Assembly: GCF_029392015.1 (NCBI RefSeq)
Contig: NZ_CP113925.1
Span: forward strand, 558,001-622,000
Origin: Bifidobacterium sp. ESL0728
GTDB lineage: Bacteria; Actinomycetota; Actinomycetes; Actinomycetales; Bifidobacteriaceae
Length of the DNA: 64,000 bases
Direction: 5' to 3'
The notes beneath the pieces are model-generated. The model was not told the origin of the DNA, searched no databases, and saw only the letters and a list, made by a program, of their open reading frames with translations. The position numbers were made by a program, and so were the translations under genes. This document shows, one piece after another, positions 9,227 through 18,975 of this stretch. Each line of letters opens with the position of its first letter. Position 1 is the first letter of the stretch.

Positions 9227-9620
9227 GCGGTTGCCGGTTAGCCCGTGGCGTTTGATCGCTGTGACGCTGCTGTTTGGAAGGTGCGAGTTGGGTGGGTTAA
9301 GGTGCGTTTTTCTGACGCTGCTGTTTGGAAAGTGCGAGTTGGGTGGGCTAAAGTGCACTTTTGTGACGCTGCTGTTTGGAAAGTGCGAGTTGGGTGGGCT
9401 AAAGTGCACTTTTGTGACGCTGCTGTTTGGAAAGTGCAAGTTGGACTGGCTAAAGTGCAGTTATTTGACGCTGGGGTGCAAAAAGTGCATCTTGAGGAGC
9501 AAACCCCGCTGTCGTTGCTCGATAATGATTAATCTGTTATAGCATTTCATATAATGGCGCAAGTAAAAGCGCACGAAATTCACGGGAATAGACCCTTCTG
9601 AAAGATTGAAAGAGGTTGAC
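9227..9620. other. Intergenic region with repeat array (394 bp)
   Basis: Filled mostly by the 51-bp tandem repeats (separate entry). Open frames of about 95-119 codons cross it on both strands only because 51 is divisible by three; none has a ribosome-binding site. A TATAAT at 9550-9555 may be the -10 of nudC. Confidence 0.6.
9263..9480. repeat. 51-bp tandem repeat array, four copies plus a partial fifth
   Basis: Units begin with GACGCTGCTGTTTGGAA at 9263, 9314, 9365 and 9416; a degenerate fifth start (GACGCTGGGGTGCAAAAAGTG) is at 9467. Spacing is exactly 51 bp each time. Copies 2 and 3 are nearly identical and copies 1 and 4 diverge, as expected of an array growing from the middle. The unit end contains the perfect palindrome AAAGTGCACTTT. 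It lies between the hydrolase and nudC genes. Confidence 0.95.
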
Positions 9621-10685
9621 ATGGTTGCTTCGTTTTCATCGTTGGCGCTGACACAGGTGCTGCCGTTCCTGCCTCTTGCGCAAGGCGACATTGACTACCA
9701 GAGCGAGTGCAGAAACGACCCGAACCTCTTCGACGAGGTTTTGGCACAGCCGAAGACCACCGTAGTTTTCGTGCGGGACGGGCTTGTGGCCGTTCCCGAC
9801 GGACAGGCCGCGCGGGTCGATTACGAAACCGCGAAGATACGCTTGGCCGGAGTGCCCGGCGAATACGTTTTGCGTGAGCTTGGGAACCAGCTTGGCGATA
9901 CCGCAGAAACCGGTATCATCCCGATGTTCCTTGGCAGCTATGGTGTTGGCAGCGAACATCCACAGGCGGTTGTGGCGCTTGATGTTTCTGGCTTCGCAAA
10001 GATTGCCGATGCAGGTAGCGCTTCCGCGCAATCCCGGGTGCTCGAACGCGCCTTGCAGCGTTTCGACTGGGTCTCGCTGTTGGGTTTTGCCCCGCATGCC
10101 TCGGCTCGCGAAGCCGGGCAGGCCACCACGGCGGTCGCGCTGAGCAACTGGCATAATAATCAGAAATACTGCCCTCGTTGCGGTTGTGCGGTTCGTCCGA
10201 CATTGGCCGGATGGGCCCAGCAATGCAGCAACGAAAACTGTAAGGCCCATCATTCGCCGCTCTTCCCACGCATCGAGCCGGCGGTGATCACCTCGATCGT
10301 CGATGGACAGGACAGATTGCTGCTGCAGCATAACAAGGCTTGGAAGAATCCGTCCTTCTATTCGGTGTGCGCCGGATTCGTGGAGGCCGGCGAAAACCTC
10401 GAACATGCGGTAAAGCGCGAGGCCTCGGAAGAAACAGGTCTGGAACTTGGCGAAGTGAAGTATCTCGGCTCCCAGCCCTGGCCGTTCCCCGCCTCCCTGA
10501 TGATGGCATTCAAGGCGCGGGCGCTTGGCACCGACGTCAAGGTGGATGGCCATGAAACGCTCGATGCCCGTTTCTTCACCAGAGACGAATTCGCAGAGGC
10601 CCTGACCAGCGGTTGGGTGGCGCAGCCCGGCAAGGCGACGGTCGCGCGTTACATGATCGAAGAATGGTACGGACAAGAACTGTAA
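9621..10685 (+). CDS. nudC: NADH pyrophosphatase (NAD-capped RNA hydrolase)
   Basis: Hydrolyses NAD(H) to NMN(H) and AMP and can remove NAD caps from RNA 5' ends. 354 aa. The four-Cys zinc site is complete (C184, C187, C202, C207), the Nudix box is GFVEAGENLEHAVKREASEE followed by TGL, and the NudC-specific SQPWPFP motif is present. The ATG at 9621 is preceded by AGAGG; an upstream TTG at 9606 is less likely. The N-terminal domain of about 180 residues is typical of the longer actinobacterial NudC proteins. Single gene. Confidence 0.92.
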   Translation: MVASFSSLALTQVLPFLPLAQGDIDYQSECRNDPNLFDEVLAQPKTTVVFVRDGLVAVPDGQAARVDYETAKIRLAGVPGEYVLRELGNQLGDTAETGIIPMFLGSYGVGSEHPQAVVALDVSGFAKIADAGSASAQSRVLERALQRFDWVSLLGFAPHASAREAGQATTAVALSNWHNNQKYCPRCGCAVRPTLAGWAQQCSNENCKAHHSPLFPRIEPAVITSIVDGQDRLLLQHNKAWKNPSFYSVCAGFVEAGENLEHAVKREASEETGLELGEVKYLGSQPWPFPASLMMAFKARALGTDVKVDGHETLDARFFTRDEFAEALTSGWVAQPGKATVARYMIEEWYGQEL

Positions 10686-10867
10686 TGCAAAAACGAATTG
10701 TTTTTGTCAGGTTAAATATTTAGATACCTTGCGATTATCTGTTTGGGCGTTTCGTTTTTCGCTATATGGCGAACGGCTTCGTTTATTGCTTTCTGCACTA
10801 CCTTGACGTCATATCTCTGGGATAACCTAGTACCTCAGTACGCTGAGAAGGGTATCTGGAGGAAGTA

Positions 10868-12397
10868 ATGGACAACGTGATCAACAACGGCAATGAGCCT
10901 GAGGCTTTGACGAGCGAATTGAGTCAAGCCGATATTGCCGCGCTTGGTATCGGTGCTCACGTGCAGCTCAAGAAAAAGGGCAAGCGTCATCTGGGAATCA
11001 TTATCGCGGCCATCGTGTTCGCGGTGCTTATCGTAGCATTGGTGGCTTCGTTCTTTGGCGCACGTTGGTATTACAAAGACAAGGCGGCGCCGGGAGTCTC
11101 CCTCGGCAATGTGGCCGTGGCCGGACAGGATGCCACGCAACTCAAACAGACTGTGGACCAGCGAGTACAAAACTCGAAGATCATCATCACCGACGGACAA
11201 GGCAAGAAGGCCACCGCCAATTTCAAGGATTTGGGCGTCAAAGTCGACACCGACAAGACCGTGCAGAACCTTTTGGCGGCCAAGGGTGATGGCGCCGGTC
11301 GTATCGTTCCGTTCCAGAAAGCCGATGTGAAGCTCGCGGCCGACGTGGCCGACCTCCCTATCGATACTTACCTGACCAACACGTTCGTCAAGGACGGCGA
11401 CAAGGCCGTTCCTTCCAGCATCGCTTTCGATGGCAATACCAATACGTTTGTGGCCAACGCGGGGCACGGCGGACGTTCGCCGGAAATGAACGGCGTCAAG
11501 AAGTCCGTCAATACCCTGATCGCCGACCCGGGGCAAGTCAAGTCCGTCAAGATTTCCTACAAGAACATCGATACCCCCATCACCGAAGAGACCGCCCGAA
11601 CTGCCGCTGACAGCGCGAACAAGATTCTGGCGAACAAGATCGTCATCGGCAACGGCGATGCGGGCAAGTTCGAGGTGCCGGTGGTGCAGCTCGCTTCGTG
11701 GATCAAGCCCAACGCGGATCTCGAAAAGGGATCCATCAAACTCGACATCGACAAGGCCGCGATCGCCGGCTATATGAACAGCGAAATGCCCAAGCGGCTC
11801 GATCAGGACATGGTCAGCCAGCAGGATATCGTCGATGGTTCGGGCAACGTGCTTGTGACCATGACCAAGGGTGTCAACGGCGTCAAGGTCAAAGACGGCA
11901 ACTCGGTGGCCGATCAGGTCTACAACGCGATGACCAGCAGCCAGCCGGCCACCATTCAGGCCGCGGCGGACATCACCAAATTCGACGTCAAGCAGACCAA
12001 ATCCGAAATGCGCATCGTCGTCGACCGCTCCACCCAGACGGCCACCGTCTACAAGGACGACCAGCAGGTGCAGTCCTTCCCGGTGTGCACCGGCAAACCC
12101 GGCCACGAGACCAGCCTCGGCAACTACGTCATCAACGTGCGCTACACCGTTCAGACCATGCGCGGGGCGGATTACGTCACCCCCAACGTGCAATGGGTCA
12201 GCTATTTCAACGGTGGTCAGGGCTTCCACGGCGCTCCCTGGAACCCGACGGGTATTGGCACCGGCGACCCGGCCGGCCACGGCTCGCACGGCTGCGTCAA
12301 CATGAATATCTCGGACGCCAAGTGGATCTTCGACAACTGCCCGCAAGGCACGTTGGTCCAGGTCGTCGGTGCTCAGCCCGGCGGTCCGGTGCGTTAA
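10868..12397 (+). CDS. L,D-transpeptidase (YkuD) with PG-binding domain
   Basis: Forms 3-3 peptidoglycan crosslinks or attaches proteins to the wall, outside the membrane. 509 aa: a cytosolic N terminus with KKKGKRH before a membrane helix at about 42-63, a PG_binding_4 (VanW-associated) type region (PGVSLGNVAVAGQDATQL), and a C-terminal YkuD domain from about 378. The catalytic motif is HGSHGCVNM with Cys at about 476. GGAGGAAGTA directly precedes the ATG. Isolated gene with a terminator after it. Such enzymes give beta-lactam tolerance in other actinobacteria; that role here is inference. Confidence 0.92.
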   Translation: MDNVINNGNEPEALTSELSQADIAALGIGAHVQLKKKGKRHLGIIIAAIVFAVLIVALVASFFGARWYYKDKAAPGVSLGNVAVAGQDATQLKQTVDQRVQNSKIIITDGQGKKATANFKDLGVKVDTDKTVQNLLAAKGDGAGRIVPFQKADVKLAADVADLPIDTYLTNTFVKDGDKAVPSSIAFDGNTNTFVANAGHGGRSPEMNGVKKSVNTLIADPGQVKSVKISYKNIDTPITEETARTAADSANKILANKIVIGNGDAGKFEVPVVQLASWIKPNADLEKGSIKLDIDKAAIAGYMNSEMPKRLDQDMVSQQDIVDGSGNVLVTMTKGVNGVKVKDGNSVADQVYNAMTSSQPATIQAAADITKFDVKQTKSEMRIVVDRSTQTATVYKDDQQVQSFPVCTGKPGHETSLGNYVINVRYTVQTMRGADYVTPNVQWVSYFNGGQGFHGAPWNPTGIGTGDPAGHGSHGCVNMNISDAKWIFDNCPQGTLVQVVGAQPGGPVR

Positions 12398-12427
12398 ACG
12401 CGGATCCGTTCGGTTTTTATCGTTAGG

Positions 12428-12455
12428 CGCTCTGTTTGTTTCGGCAAGCAGGGCG
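12428..12455 (+). terminator. Terminator of the L,D-transpeptidase gene
   Basis: CGCTCTGTTTG (12428-12438) pairs with CAAGCAGGGCG (12445-12455) with two G-U pairs, followed by TTTGATTT; 31 bp after the stop codon. Confidence 0.65.
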
Positions 12456-12630
12456 TTTGATTTATGTAAAGGCGTTTGGCAGCATTCAGTTACATTCAGA
12501 TATCTGTTTGCACTCGGTGATTATCGGGATAGCTGTGAAATCCTAGGCATTCGATAGGAAACCGCCGGGCATGACAACGGGTTTCGCGCAATGCAAAACG
12601 GATAAGTGGCCGATGCTGTAATCTGGCAGT

Positions 12631-13116
12631 ATGAACGAAAACGATATCGATGATTTCGACGAAACCGAAGACGCCGGCACCACCAACGATGCCACCGATT
12701 CCGGGATGGCCAGCACGGCTGCAGAATCCGTTTCTTTGGATGTGCCCGACCATCTGCAATATTCCGCCGACCATGTGTGGGTCGAGGATGTGGATGGGCT
12801 GGCCGTCATCGGCCTGACCGAATACGCGGCCTCGCAGATGGGTGAAATCGTCTATGTCGATTTGCCCGAAACCGACACCCCGGTGCGTGCGGGAGACGAA
12901 ATCGTGGAAATGGAAAGCGCTAAAACCGTGCAAAACCTCATTTCCCCGGTCGAAGGCACCGTCAAGTACGTCAATCAGGCCGTTTCCGACGATCCGCAGG
13001 TCATCAACAATGACCCGTATGGTGAAGGCTGGATTCTCAAAATCGAAATGGATGGCGATGAGCCGGAGCTGATGGATGCCGACCAGTATGCCGCCATGGT
13101 TCGCCGCGCTCAATAA
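12631..13116 (+). CDS. gcvH: Glycine cleavage H-like lipoyl protein
   Basis: Lipoyl carrier protein of the GcvH family, 161 aa. An acidic N-terminal extension of about 38 residues precedes the hammerhead-like lipoyl domain. The modified lysine is in EIVEMESAKTVQNL (about K98). No gcvT, gcvP or lpd genes lie nearby, so it may be a solitary H protein serving as a lipoate carrier or relay instead of in glycine cleavage; a lipoate ligase gene is 7 kb downstream. TAATCT ends 6 nt before the ATG and no Shine-Dalgarno is visible, suggesting a leaderless mRNA. Confidence 0.88.
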   Translation: MNENDIDDFDETEDAGTTNDATDSGMASTAAESVSLDVPDHLQYSADHVWVEDVDGLAVIGLTEYAASQMGEIVYVDLPETDTPVRAGDEIVEMESAKTVQNLISPVEGTVKYVNQAVSDDPQVINNDPYGEGWILKIEMDGDEPELMDADQYAAMVRRAQ

Positions 13117-13234
13117 TCCATTATCGACACTGGATTATTAGTAAATAATATTCAATATCAATAATTGCTTATCAATAAACGAAAACCAAATACCAGACCA
13201 AACACGCACCCCAATCTCAAACGAACGGAAGCCG

Positions 13235-14467
13235 ATGGTACGCAAACGTGTCAAACAGTACGAGAGCTCGGAGCAGGCCGGCCAAATGCCGACTGTGCCG
13301 ATTGAGGTACACCGCGCTTCCACGTCGTTTGATTCCCCGAAGGCCATCGGCGCGCCTCGTCGATGGCGCGAACCTTGGGCTCAGGGCAGCCGCAAAGCCA
13401 TTACTCGCGGATTCGGCGCGTGGACCCGATTTTCGACCAAGCTGGTACGCAAGTTGGGTTGGTACCCGAAAGTCGAGCCATACGCCGGCTACGGGACTAA
13501 CGACTACGCACGGCTCGTCTGCCGGACGGTGATGGCGCCAGGCGGTTCGAGTTCCGGTGAGCTGATGCGTGGTATCCGGGGCATGCTCGCGGTACCGGCG
13601 GCCGGGGTGCGCGTGAAAATCGCCATCGATGGGGTGCCGGTCAATCAGGTTCAGGTCGGCGTTTCCGAGATCTACGACCGCTACGATTCCTCGCGGGAAA
13701 CCAGCTCGGCATATGCCATCTCCGATAGTGCCGGTTACCTCGATCTTCTCGCCGAGCGCGGCAATACGCCGGGCACTCATGTGGTCTCCTACCAGGTGGC
13801 CGGGCGCAGGAAGGTGACTTCGGAGCTGTTCGTGGTGCCGGCCGCAGCGTCGGTGGGCATCATCACCGACGTCGACGACACCATCATGGTCACCCATGCT
13901 CCGAGTCCGGTGAAAGCGGCCTATAACCTGCTTCTGCTCAATCCCAAGAAACGCAGCACCGTGCCGGGGATGAGCGCATTGTTCACCAGGCTGGCCGATA
14001 TGATGCCGGGTGCGCCATTCTTCTATCTGTCGACCTCGCCGTGGAACGTCGAGAGCTCGATACGCAATTTCATCATCGATCAAGGCTATCCGGCCGGGCC
14101 TCTGCTGCTGCGCGACCTCGATCCGCGGCCCAAGACCTTCATTCCCTCCGGCGTCGAGCACAAACTTCAGTTCGCCGAGCAGTTGATGGAGGATTTCCCG
14201 GATATGAAATTCATCCTCATCGGCGACGACGGGCAGAAGGACCCGGTGACCTACGCCACCATCGCGCGGCGCTACCCGGGGCGCGTGCTGGCCATCGCCA
14301 TTCGTGAGTTGAGCCCACGCGAGTCTTCGGCTTTGGCCCAAGTTGCGGGGCTCACCGCCACCCAGCCGATGCCGGTCACCGACGTCCCCGTTTTCACCGG
14401 CACCACCGGGTCCAATATCATGAAGACGATGCTGCCGTATTTGCGTAATACGTTGGGGATCGAGTAG
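13235..14467 (+). CDS. App1-family phosphatase (DUF2183)
   Basis: 410-aa protein with the catalytic domain named after yeast App1 phosphatidate phosphatase, a HAD-like metal-dependent phosphatase. The nucleophile motif is DVDDTI (D212/D214), with later motifs YLSTSPWNV and LIGDDGQKDP. The N-terminal 130 residues are basic, followed by a beta-rich accessory region. Bacterial substrates are not established; a lipid phosphate is a guess from the family. Start ATG with GGAAG a few bases upstream. Stands alone. Confidence 0.85.
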   Translation: MVRKRVKQYESSEQAGQMPTVPIEVHRASTSFDSPKAIGAPRRWREPWAQGSRKAITRGFGAWTRFSTKLVRKLGWYPKVEPYAGYGTNDYARLVCRTVMAPGGSSSGELMRGIRGMLAVPAAGVRVKIAIDGVPVNQVQVGVSEIYDRYDSSRETSSAYAISDSAGYLDLLAERGNTPGTHVVSYQVAGRRKVTSELFVVPAAASVGIITDVDDTIMVTHAPSPVKAAYNLLLLNPKKRSTVPGMSALFTRLADMMPGAPFFYLSTSPWNVESSIRNFIIDQGYPAGPLLLRDLDPRPKTFIPSGVEHKLQFAEQLMEDFPDMKFILIGDDGQKDPVTYATIARRYPGRVLAIAIRELSPRESSALAQVAGLTATQPMPVTDVPVFTGTTGSNIMKTMLPYLRNTLGIE

Positions 14468-14693
14468 GTTTCTGCCTTGCGAGATGGCTGATGGTGTACA
14501 TCCGATGTCAGGTTTGGCTCCGGACTGATGGCAGGGTAATCGAAAACAATCACGACCGCGATAGCGGATTTCGTGTAACCGATAATCGTCGACAATCGGC
14601 TATTCGCAGGCTCTGATGGTCGCAGTTTCCGAATTGCCGCCTTGATTTTCGCTCGATATTGTTGTTCGTTCGATGAGTATAGGCTTGATGCTT

Positions 14694-17594
14694 ATGACAG
14701 ACGAAACGAACTCTACGGCACCGTCGACGCAAGCTGCCGAAAGCCCGACTATTCCACAGGTTTTGCCCGTTCCGCGCGCAAAATGCGAGCCGCACCCGCG
14801 CACGGTGCACGGCGACACCTTTATCGACCCTTACGAGTGGATGCGCGACAAGGATTCGCTGGAATTGCAACGGTTTGTGCAAGAAGAAAATGACTATTAC
14901 CGGGCGAGGACGGCCGGTTTCGATGGGCTGAAGCATCGCCTTTTCGAGGAACTCAAGTCGCGGGTTGACGAGACGGATATGTCCGTGCCCACACGAATGG
15001 ATGATTATTGGTATTTTGTGCGCACGCAGGAGGGGCTGCAATATGGAGTGCAGTGCCGCCTGCCGATCGCCGGACCGGACGACTGGGAGCCGCCGCAAAT
15101 CAAGGCAAGCGACGCGCCCGGCTCAATGCCGGGGGAGCAGGTGGTCTTCGATCCGAACGTCGAGGCGAAAGGTCATGATTTCTTCCGTTTGGGCGGGCTT
15201 GATTTGACCCGTGACGGACGTTGGCTGCTCTATGGCGTTGACACGGCAGGCAGCGAACGCTACGACTATCGCATTCGCAGTCTTGAGGATGGTCACGAAC
15301 TGCCCGAAGTGTTCAAGGGCATTGCGGAAGCCTGTTTCACGCCTGATGGCAAATGGGTGTTTTATACTCTGCTCGACCAGTCGTGGCGGCCGTATGCGGT
15401 GCGCCGGCACGAGGTCGGCACGAGCGTTGAAAAGGATGTCGAGGTGTTCCGCGAAACCGACGAACGCTTCTGGATCGGTGTCGGCCTGAGCTTTGACGAG
15501 CGCAATATGGTCATCGGCTGCTCCTCCAAAACCACCAGCGAGGTTCTGATACTCCCGGTCGACGATCCGGAAGGCGAGTTCAGGGCCTTCATACCGCGGC
15601 AGGAAGGCATCGAATACGACGTGAGTTTCGCGCGGTTCGAAGGCGGCGGCGAGGCTGGTTCGGATATCCCGGTCGCGCTGGTTTACCACAATGCGAAGAA
15701 CCCCAATTTCGAGATGGACGTGGTGGATCTGAGTTCGCACGAACCACCGTATGCATTGGGCGAGGGCGTGATTGTGGCCCAAGGTTCGCCGTATGGTTGC
15801 GAGCGCGGAGATGAGGTGGAACCCGGGGCGTCAAGAAAGCCGGTGAATACGCCGTATAGCAATCCCGGCAATCCTGAAATCCTGCGTGGTGCTCACGGAC
15901 TGGGTATCGAAGGCATCGCGATGTATCGCAATTTCGTGGTGTTGAGCTATCGCAAAGACAGCCTTCCGCATATCGCGGTCATGACCAAAAGCGATGCGTT
16001 GGAAGACTTCCTGGCGCACCGTCCATGGCGCTTCGACGAACTGAAGCCCGAAACGGATTGCATGCCAGCGTGCGATGGAAGCGGCAATGAGGCTGATTCC
16101 GACAAGGCTGCGGATTCCGGGGATCGTCTCTTGGCTCAACATTCGAAGTTGCCGAAAAGCGGGAATGACGACCCTGCTTCTTGCGCTGATCGCCTCTATT
16201 CGATTTCCGCCGGCGGCAATCCCTCCTATAATGTGCCGCGCCTGCGCTATTCGTTCGCGAGCTATACGCAGCCGGGCCAGTTGCGTGAGCTCGACGTTGC
16301 GACCGGCGAAAGCAAACTGCTCAAGCGGGCAAAGGTGCATGGTGGTTTCGACGCGGGGGACTACCGCGAACGGCGTATCTGGGTGCGTGTGCGCGACGGC
16401 GAGCTGGTGCCGGTCTCTTTGGTTTGGCGGCCGGATCGTTGCAAGGCCATGAGCGCGTTGGGTGATGATTTGAGCAGCATTGATTTGCTCGATATGGCCG
16501 ATAACCCCACGCCTCAAGCGATGCTGCGTGGTTCTTTCCTGGCCAATGGCGATAGGCCGAATCGCAATGGTGACAATAATGAACGTTCCGCTGCGGAGAA
16601 TAAGACCGCCGATGCGGGCGATTCGGCTTCGGGCAACGTTTCGCGACAGGGGAGTGGTGGACCTTCTGTTGGCGGGCCGATGTTCATCACCGGTTACGGT
16701 GCCTACGAAGCCGACAGTGACCCCGGTTTTTCCGTGGCGCGCGTAAGCATGCTCGACCGTGGCGTTCTCTACGCCGTGGTACACGTTCGTGGCGGCGGCG
16801 AAATGGGCCGGGCGTGGTACGAGCAAGGTCGAAGGCTCAATAAACGTAATACTTTCACGGATTTCGTGGACGGCACCAAAGCCTTGCAACAGGCCGGACT
16901 CGCAGACCCCAAACGCACCGTCGCAAACGGCGGTTCGGCAGGAGGTCTTCTGATGGGTGCCGTGGCGAATATGGCACCGGAATGCTTCGCGGGCATCGAA
17001 GCCGACGTGCCCTTCGTTGACGCACTCACCTCGATCCTCGACCCGTCGCTGCCGCTGACGGTCACGGAATGGGACGAGTGGGGCGATCCGCTTCACGATG
17101 AGAAGGTCTACGACTATATGAAGTCCTATTCTCCTTACGAAAACGCGCCGTTCGGCCATTGGCAAGGTACGGCCGCACCGGGAGATGGCGACAAGGCGGA
17201 TGAGAAGGCTAAGGCGGAGGCAAGCCGTGAAAATGCGTGCGGCGAAAGTGCGGTGAAAACCGGTGCGGATGGTGATGCCGGTTCCGCAGCCGATATGCCG
17301 TGCCGGTCTAGAAGCAGCGATGCAGTCGAGAAATCGGGTCAATCCGCCCGGCAAGGTCACAACGTTGCCGTGCGTTACCCGAGGATTTTCGCCACCACCT
17401 CGCTGAACGATACTCGCGTGCTCTACGTTGAACCACTCAAATGGGTCGCCCGCCTGCAATCGCAGGGTGTGGATGCCATCGTGCGCGTCGAGGTCGAGGC
17501 CGGCCACGGTGGTACTTCCGGGCGTTACAAGCAATGGCAGGAAGTCAGCGACGAAAATGCCTGGTGTCTCAACGTAATGGGAATTAACCATTAA
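14694..17594 (+). CDS. ptrB: S9 oligopeptidase (oligopeptidase B / prolyl oligopeptidase family) with acidic inserts
   Basis: Cytosolic serine oligopeptidase that cuts short peptides. The N-terminal beta-propeller begins EPHPRTVHGDTFIDPYEWMR; the C-terminal hydrolase carries the triad Ser in NGGSAGG (S748), Asp in TSLNDTRV (D906) and His in AGHGGTSG (H938). At 966 aa it is far longer than the usual 690-800. The excess sits in low-complexity D/A/G/S/N-rich inserts at about residues 365-400, 445-495, 610-655 and 825-895, placed between conserved blocks. I prefer the ATG at 14694, with TAGGCT 8 nt before it; in-frame ATGs at 14673 and 14688 are alternatives. Oligopeptidase B fits best; prolyl oligopeptidase is the alternative. 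Confidence 0.88.
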   Translation: MTDETNSTAPSTQAAESPTIPQVLPVPRAKCEPHPRTVHGDTFIDPYEWMRDKDSLELQRFVQEENDYYRARTAGFDGLKHRLFEELKSRVDETDMSVPTRMDDYWYFVRTQEGLQYGVQCRLPIAGPDDWEPPQIKASDAPGSMPGEQVVFDPNVEAKGHDFFRLGGLDLTRDGRWLLYGVDTAGSERYDYRIRSLEDGHELPEVFKGIAEACFTPDGKWVFYTLLDQSWRPYAVRRHEVGTSVEKDVEVFRETDERFWIGVGLSFDERNMVIGCSSKTTSEVLILPVDDPEGEFRAFIPRQEGIEYDVSFARFEGGGEAGSDIPVALVYHNAKNPNFEMDVVDLSSHEPPYALGEGVIVAQGSPYGCERGDEVEPGASRKPVNTPYSNPGNPEILRGAHGLGIEGIAMYRNFVVLSYRKDSLPHIAVMTKSDALEDFLAHRPWRFDELKPETDCMPACDGSGNEADSDKAADSGDRLLAQHSKLPKSGNDDPASCADRLYSISAGGNPSYNVPRLRYSFASYTQPGQLRELDVATGESKLLKRAKVHGGFDAGDYRERRIWVRVRDGELVPVSLVWRPDRCKAMSALGDDLSSIDLLDMADNPTPQAMLRGSFLANGDRPNRNGDNNERSAAENKTADAGDSASGNVSRQGSGGPSVGGPMFITGYGAYEADSDPGFSVARVSMLDRGVLYAVVHVRGGGEMGRAWYEQGRRLNKRNTFTDFVDGTKALQQAGLADPKRTVANGGSAGGLLMGAVANMAPECFAGIEADVPFVDALTSILDPSLPLTVTEWDEWGDPLHDEKVYDYMKSYSPYENAPFGHWQGTAAPGDGDKADEKAKAEASRENACGESAVKTGADGDAGSAADMPCRSRSSDAVEKSGQSARQGHNVAVRYPRIFATTSLNDTRVLYVEPLKWVARLQSQGVDAIVRVEVEAGHGGTSGRYKQWQEVSDENAWCLNVMGINH

Positions 17595-17728
17595 GTCGGA
17601 TTCGGCAAAGCGCGCTACTGGCACGTCTTGAGATGGACAGATCCGTGGTTTTGGCATGATTTGCGAGAATGTCCATTTTCCGGACCAAATAGCGGACAGT
17701 GTGATTTTCGCGACTATGGTCATGGGCT

Positions 17729-18772
17729 ATGAGCACTAAAAAGACATATCATATCGCCGTCATTCCTGGCGACGGCATTGGCAAGGAAATCATTCCGCCG
17801 GCCCAAGAGGTCATGGAAAAGGCCACACAAGGCGTGGCCGACTTCGACTACGAGGAATTCGACCTCGGCTCCCAACGTTATGTGCGTGATGGGGCGGTGC
17901 TGCCCGACGAGGATCTCGAGCGTATCAAGAAAACCGACGCCATTCTGTTGGGGGCCATTGGCGACCCCCGGCTCCCAGTACCGGCCGGCTTGCTTGAGCG
18001 CGGTTTGCTGTTGAAGCTGCGTTTTGACCTTGACCAGTATGTCAATTTGCGCCCCTCCAAGCTTTACAAAGGCGTCGAGTCCCCGCTCAAGAACCCGGGC
18101 GACATCGATTTCGTCGTTGTGCGTGAAGGCACTGAAGGTATGTATTGCGGTGTCGGCGGCGCGATTCGCAAGAACACACCGCAAGAGGTGGCCACCGAAG
18201 TTTCCACCAACACGGCTTACGGCGTCGAGCGCGTGGTTCGTTACGCCTACGATCTGGCGATGAAGCGCAGGAAGCACATCACGCTGGTACACAAGAAGAA
18301 CGTGCTGGTCAACGCCGGCGATATGTGGCAGCGCATTGTCGACAAGGTGGGCGAGGAATACCCCGAAGTCAGCCACGATTACCTGCACATCGACGCGACC
18401 ACCATCTTCATGATCACCGATCCCAGCCGTTTCGACGTGATTCTCACCGACAACCTCTTCGGCGACATCATCACCGATGAGGCGGGCGCCGTGGTCGGCG
18501 GCGTGGGTTATTCCGCGTCAGGCTGCATCAACGCGAGCAACGAGTATCCCTCGATGTTCGAGCCCATCCACGGTTCCGCGCCGGATATCGCCGGCAAGGG
18601 CATCGCCAATCCGACTGCCACCATTCTTTCCACCGCGATGCTGCTGCGTCACCTTGGCATGGATGAGCCCGCCGCGCGCATCGAAAAGGTCGTCGAGGAC
18701 GACATCGCCGAGAATGCTCAGAAGCAGCGCACCACCTCCGAGGTCGGACGCGACATTCTCGCAAGGCTGTGA
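17729..18772 (+). CDS. leuB: 3-isopropylmalate dehydrogenase
   Basis: Oxidatively decarboxylates 3-isopropylmalate to 2-oxoisocaproate in leucine synthesis; NAD+-dependent, cytosolic. 347 aa, of the beta-decarboxylating dehydrogenase family. Shows [10 protein letters not shown] at the N terminus, the substrate arginines in [21 protein letters not shown], and the C-terminal nucleotide segment [20 protein letters not shown]. leuA, leuC and leuD are not adjacent. Because relatives (tartrate dehydrogenase, homoisocitrate dehydrogenase) share these motifs, the leucine role rests on overall resemblance. TATGGT ends 8 nt before the ATG; no good Shine-Dalgarno. Confidence 0.9.
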   Translation: MSTKKTYHIAVIPGDGIGKEIIPPAQEVMEKATQGVADFDYEEFDLGSQRYVRDGAVLPDEDLERIKKTDAILLGAIGDPRLPVPAGLLERGLLLKLRFDLDQYVNLRPSKLYKGVESPLKNPGDIDFVVVREGTEGMYCGVGGAIRKNTPQEVATEVSTNTAYGVERVVRYAYDLAMKRRKHITLVHKKNVLVNAGDMWQRIVDKVGEEYPEVSHDYLHIDATTIFMITDPSRFDVILTDNLFGDIITDEAGAVVGGVGYSASGCINASNEYPSMFEPIHGSAPDIAGKGIANPTATILSTAMLLRHLGMDEPAARIEKVVEDDIAENAQKQRTTSEVGRDILARL

Positions 18773-18848
18773 TTGATGGAACAGCGAAGAATAAGATAAT
18801 ACAGTATATTAAAAAATAATCTTATAGAATATATTGCTGTTTTCTATC

Positions 18849-18879
18849 TCGGGTGCTTTTTGTAATGAAAAGCACCCGA
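18849..18879 (+). terminator. Hairpin downstream of leuB
   Basis: Perfect 12-bp stem TCGGGTGCTTTT / AAAAGCACCCGA with a 7-nt loop, 76 bp after leuB. No U-tract follows on the plus strand, so termination efficiency is uncertain. Confidence 0.5.
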
Positions 18880-18975
18880 AACTTGTATCTAAAGGGGATA
18901 ACGACATTTTGATTTTCAGCTTGTTTTCAGTATTCTTGCATAATCGTTTCGACCGTTTGGACTAGGCTTGTGGTC

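Noticed and set aside
9263..9480. CRISPR array
   Set aside because: Repeats are head-to-tail without unique spacers, and there are no cas genes nearby.
9183..9542. Small proteins made of 17-residue repeats across the 51-bp array
   Set aside because: 51 is a multiple of three, so frames stay open by arithmetic. No ribosome-binding site, and composition is not protein-like.
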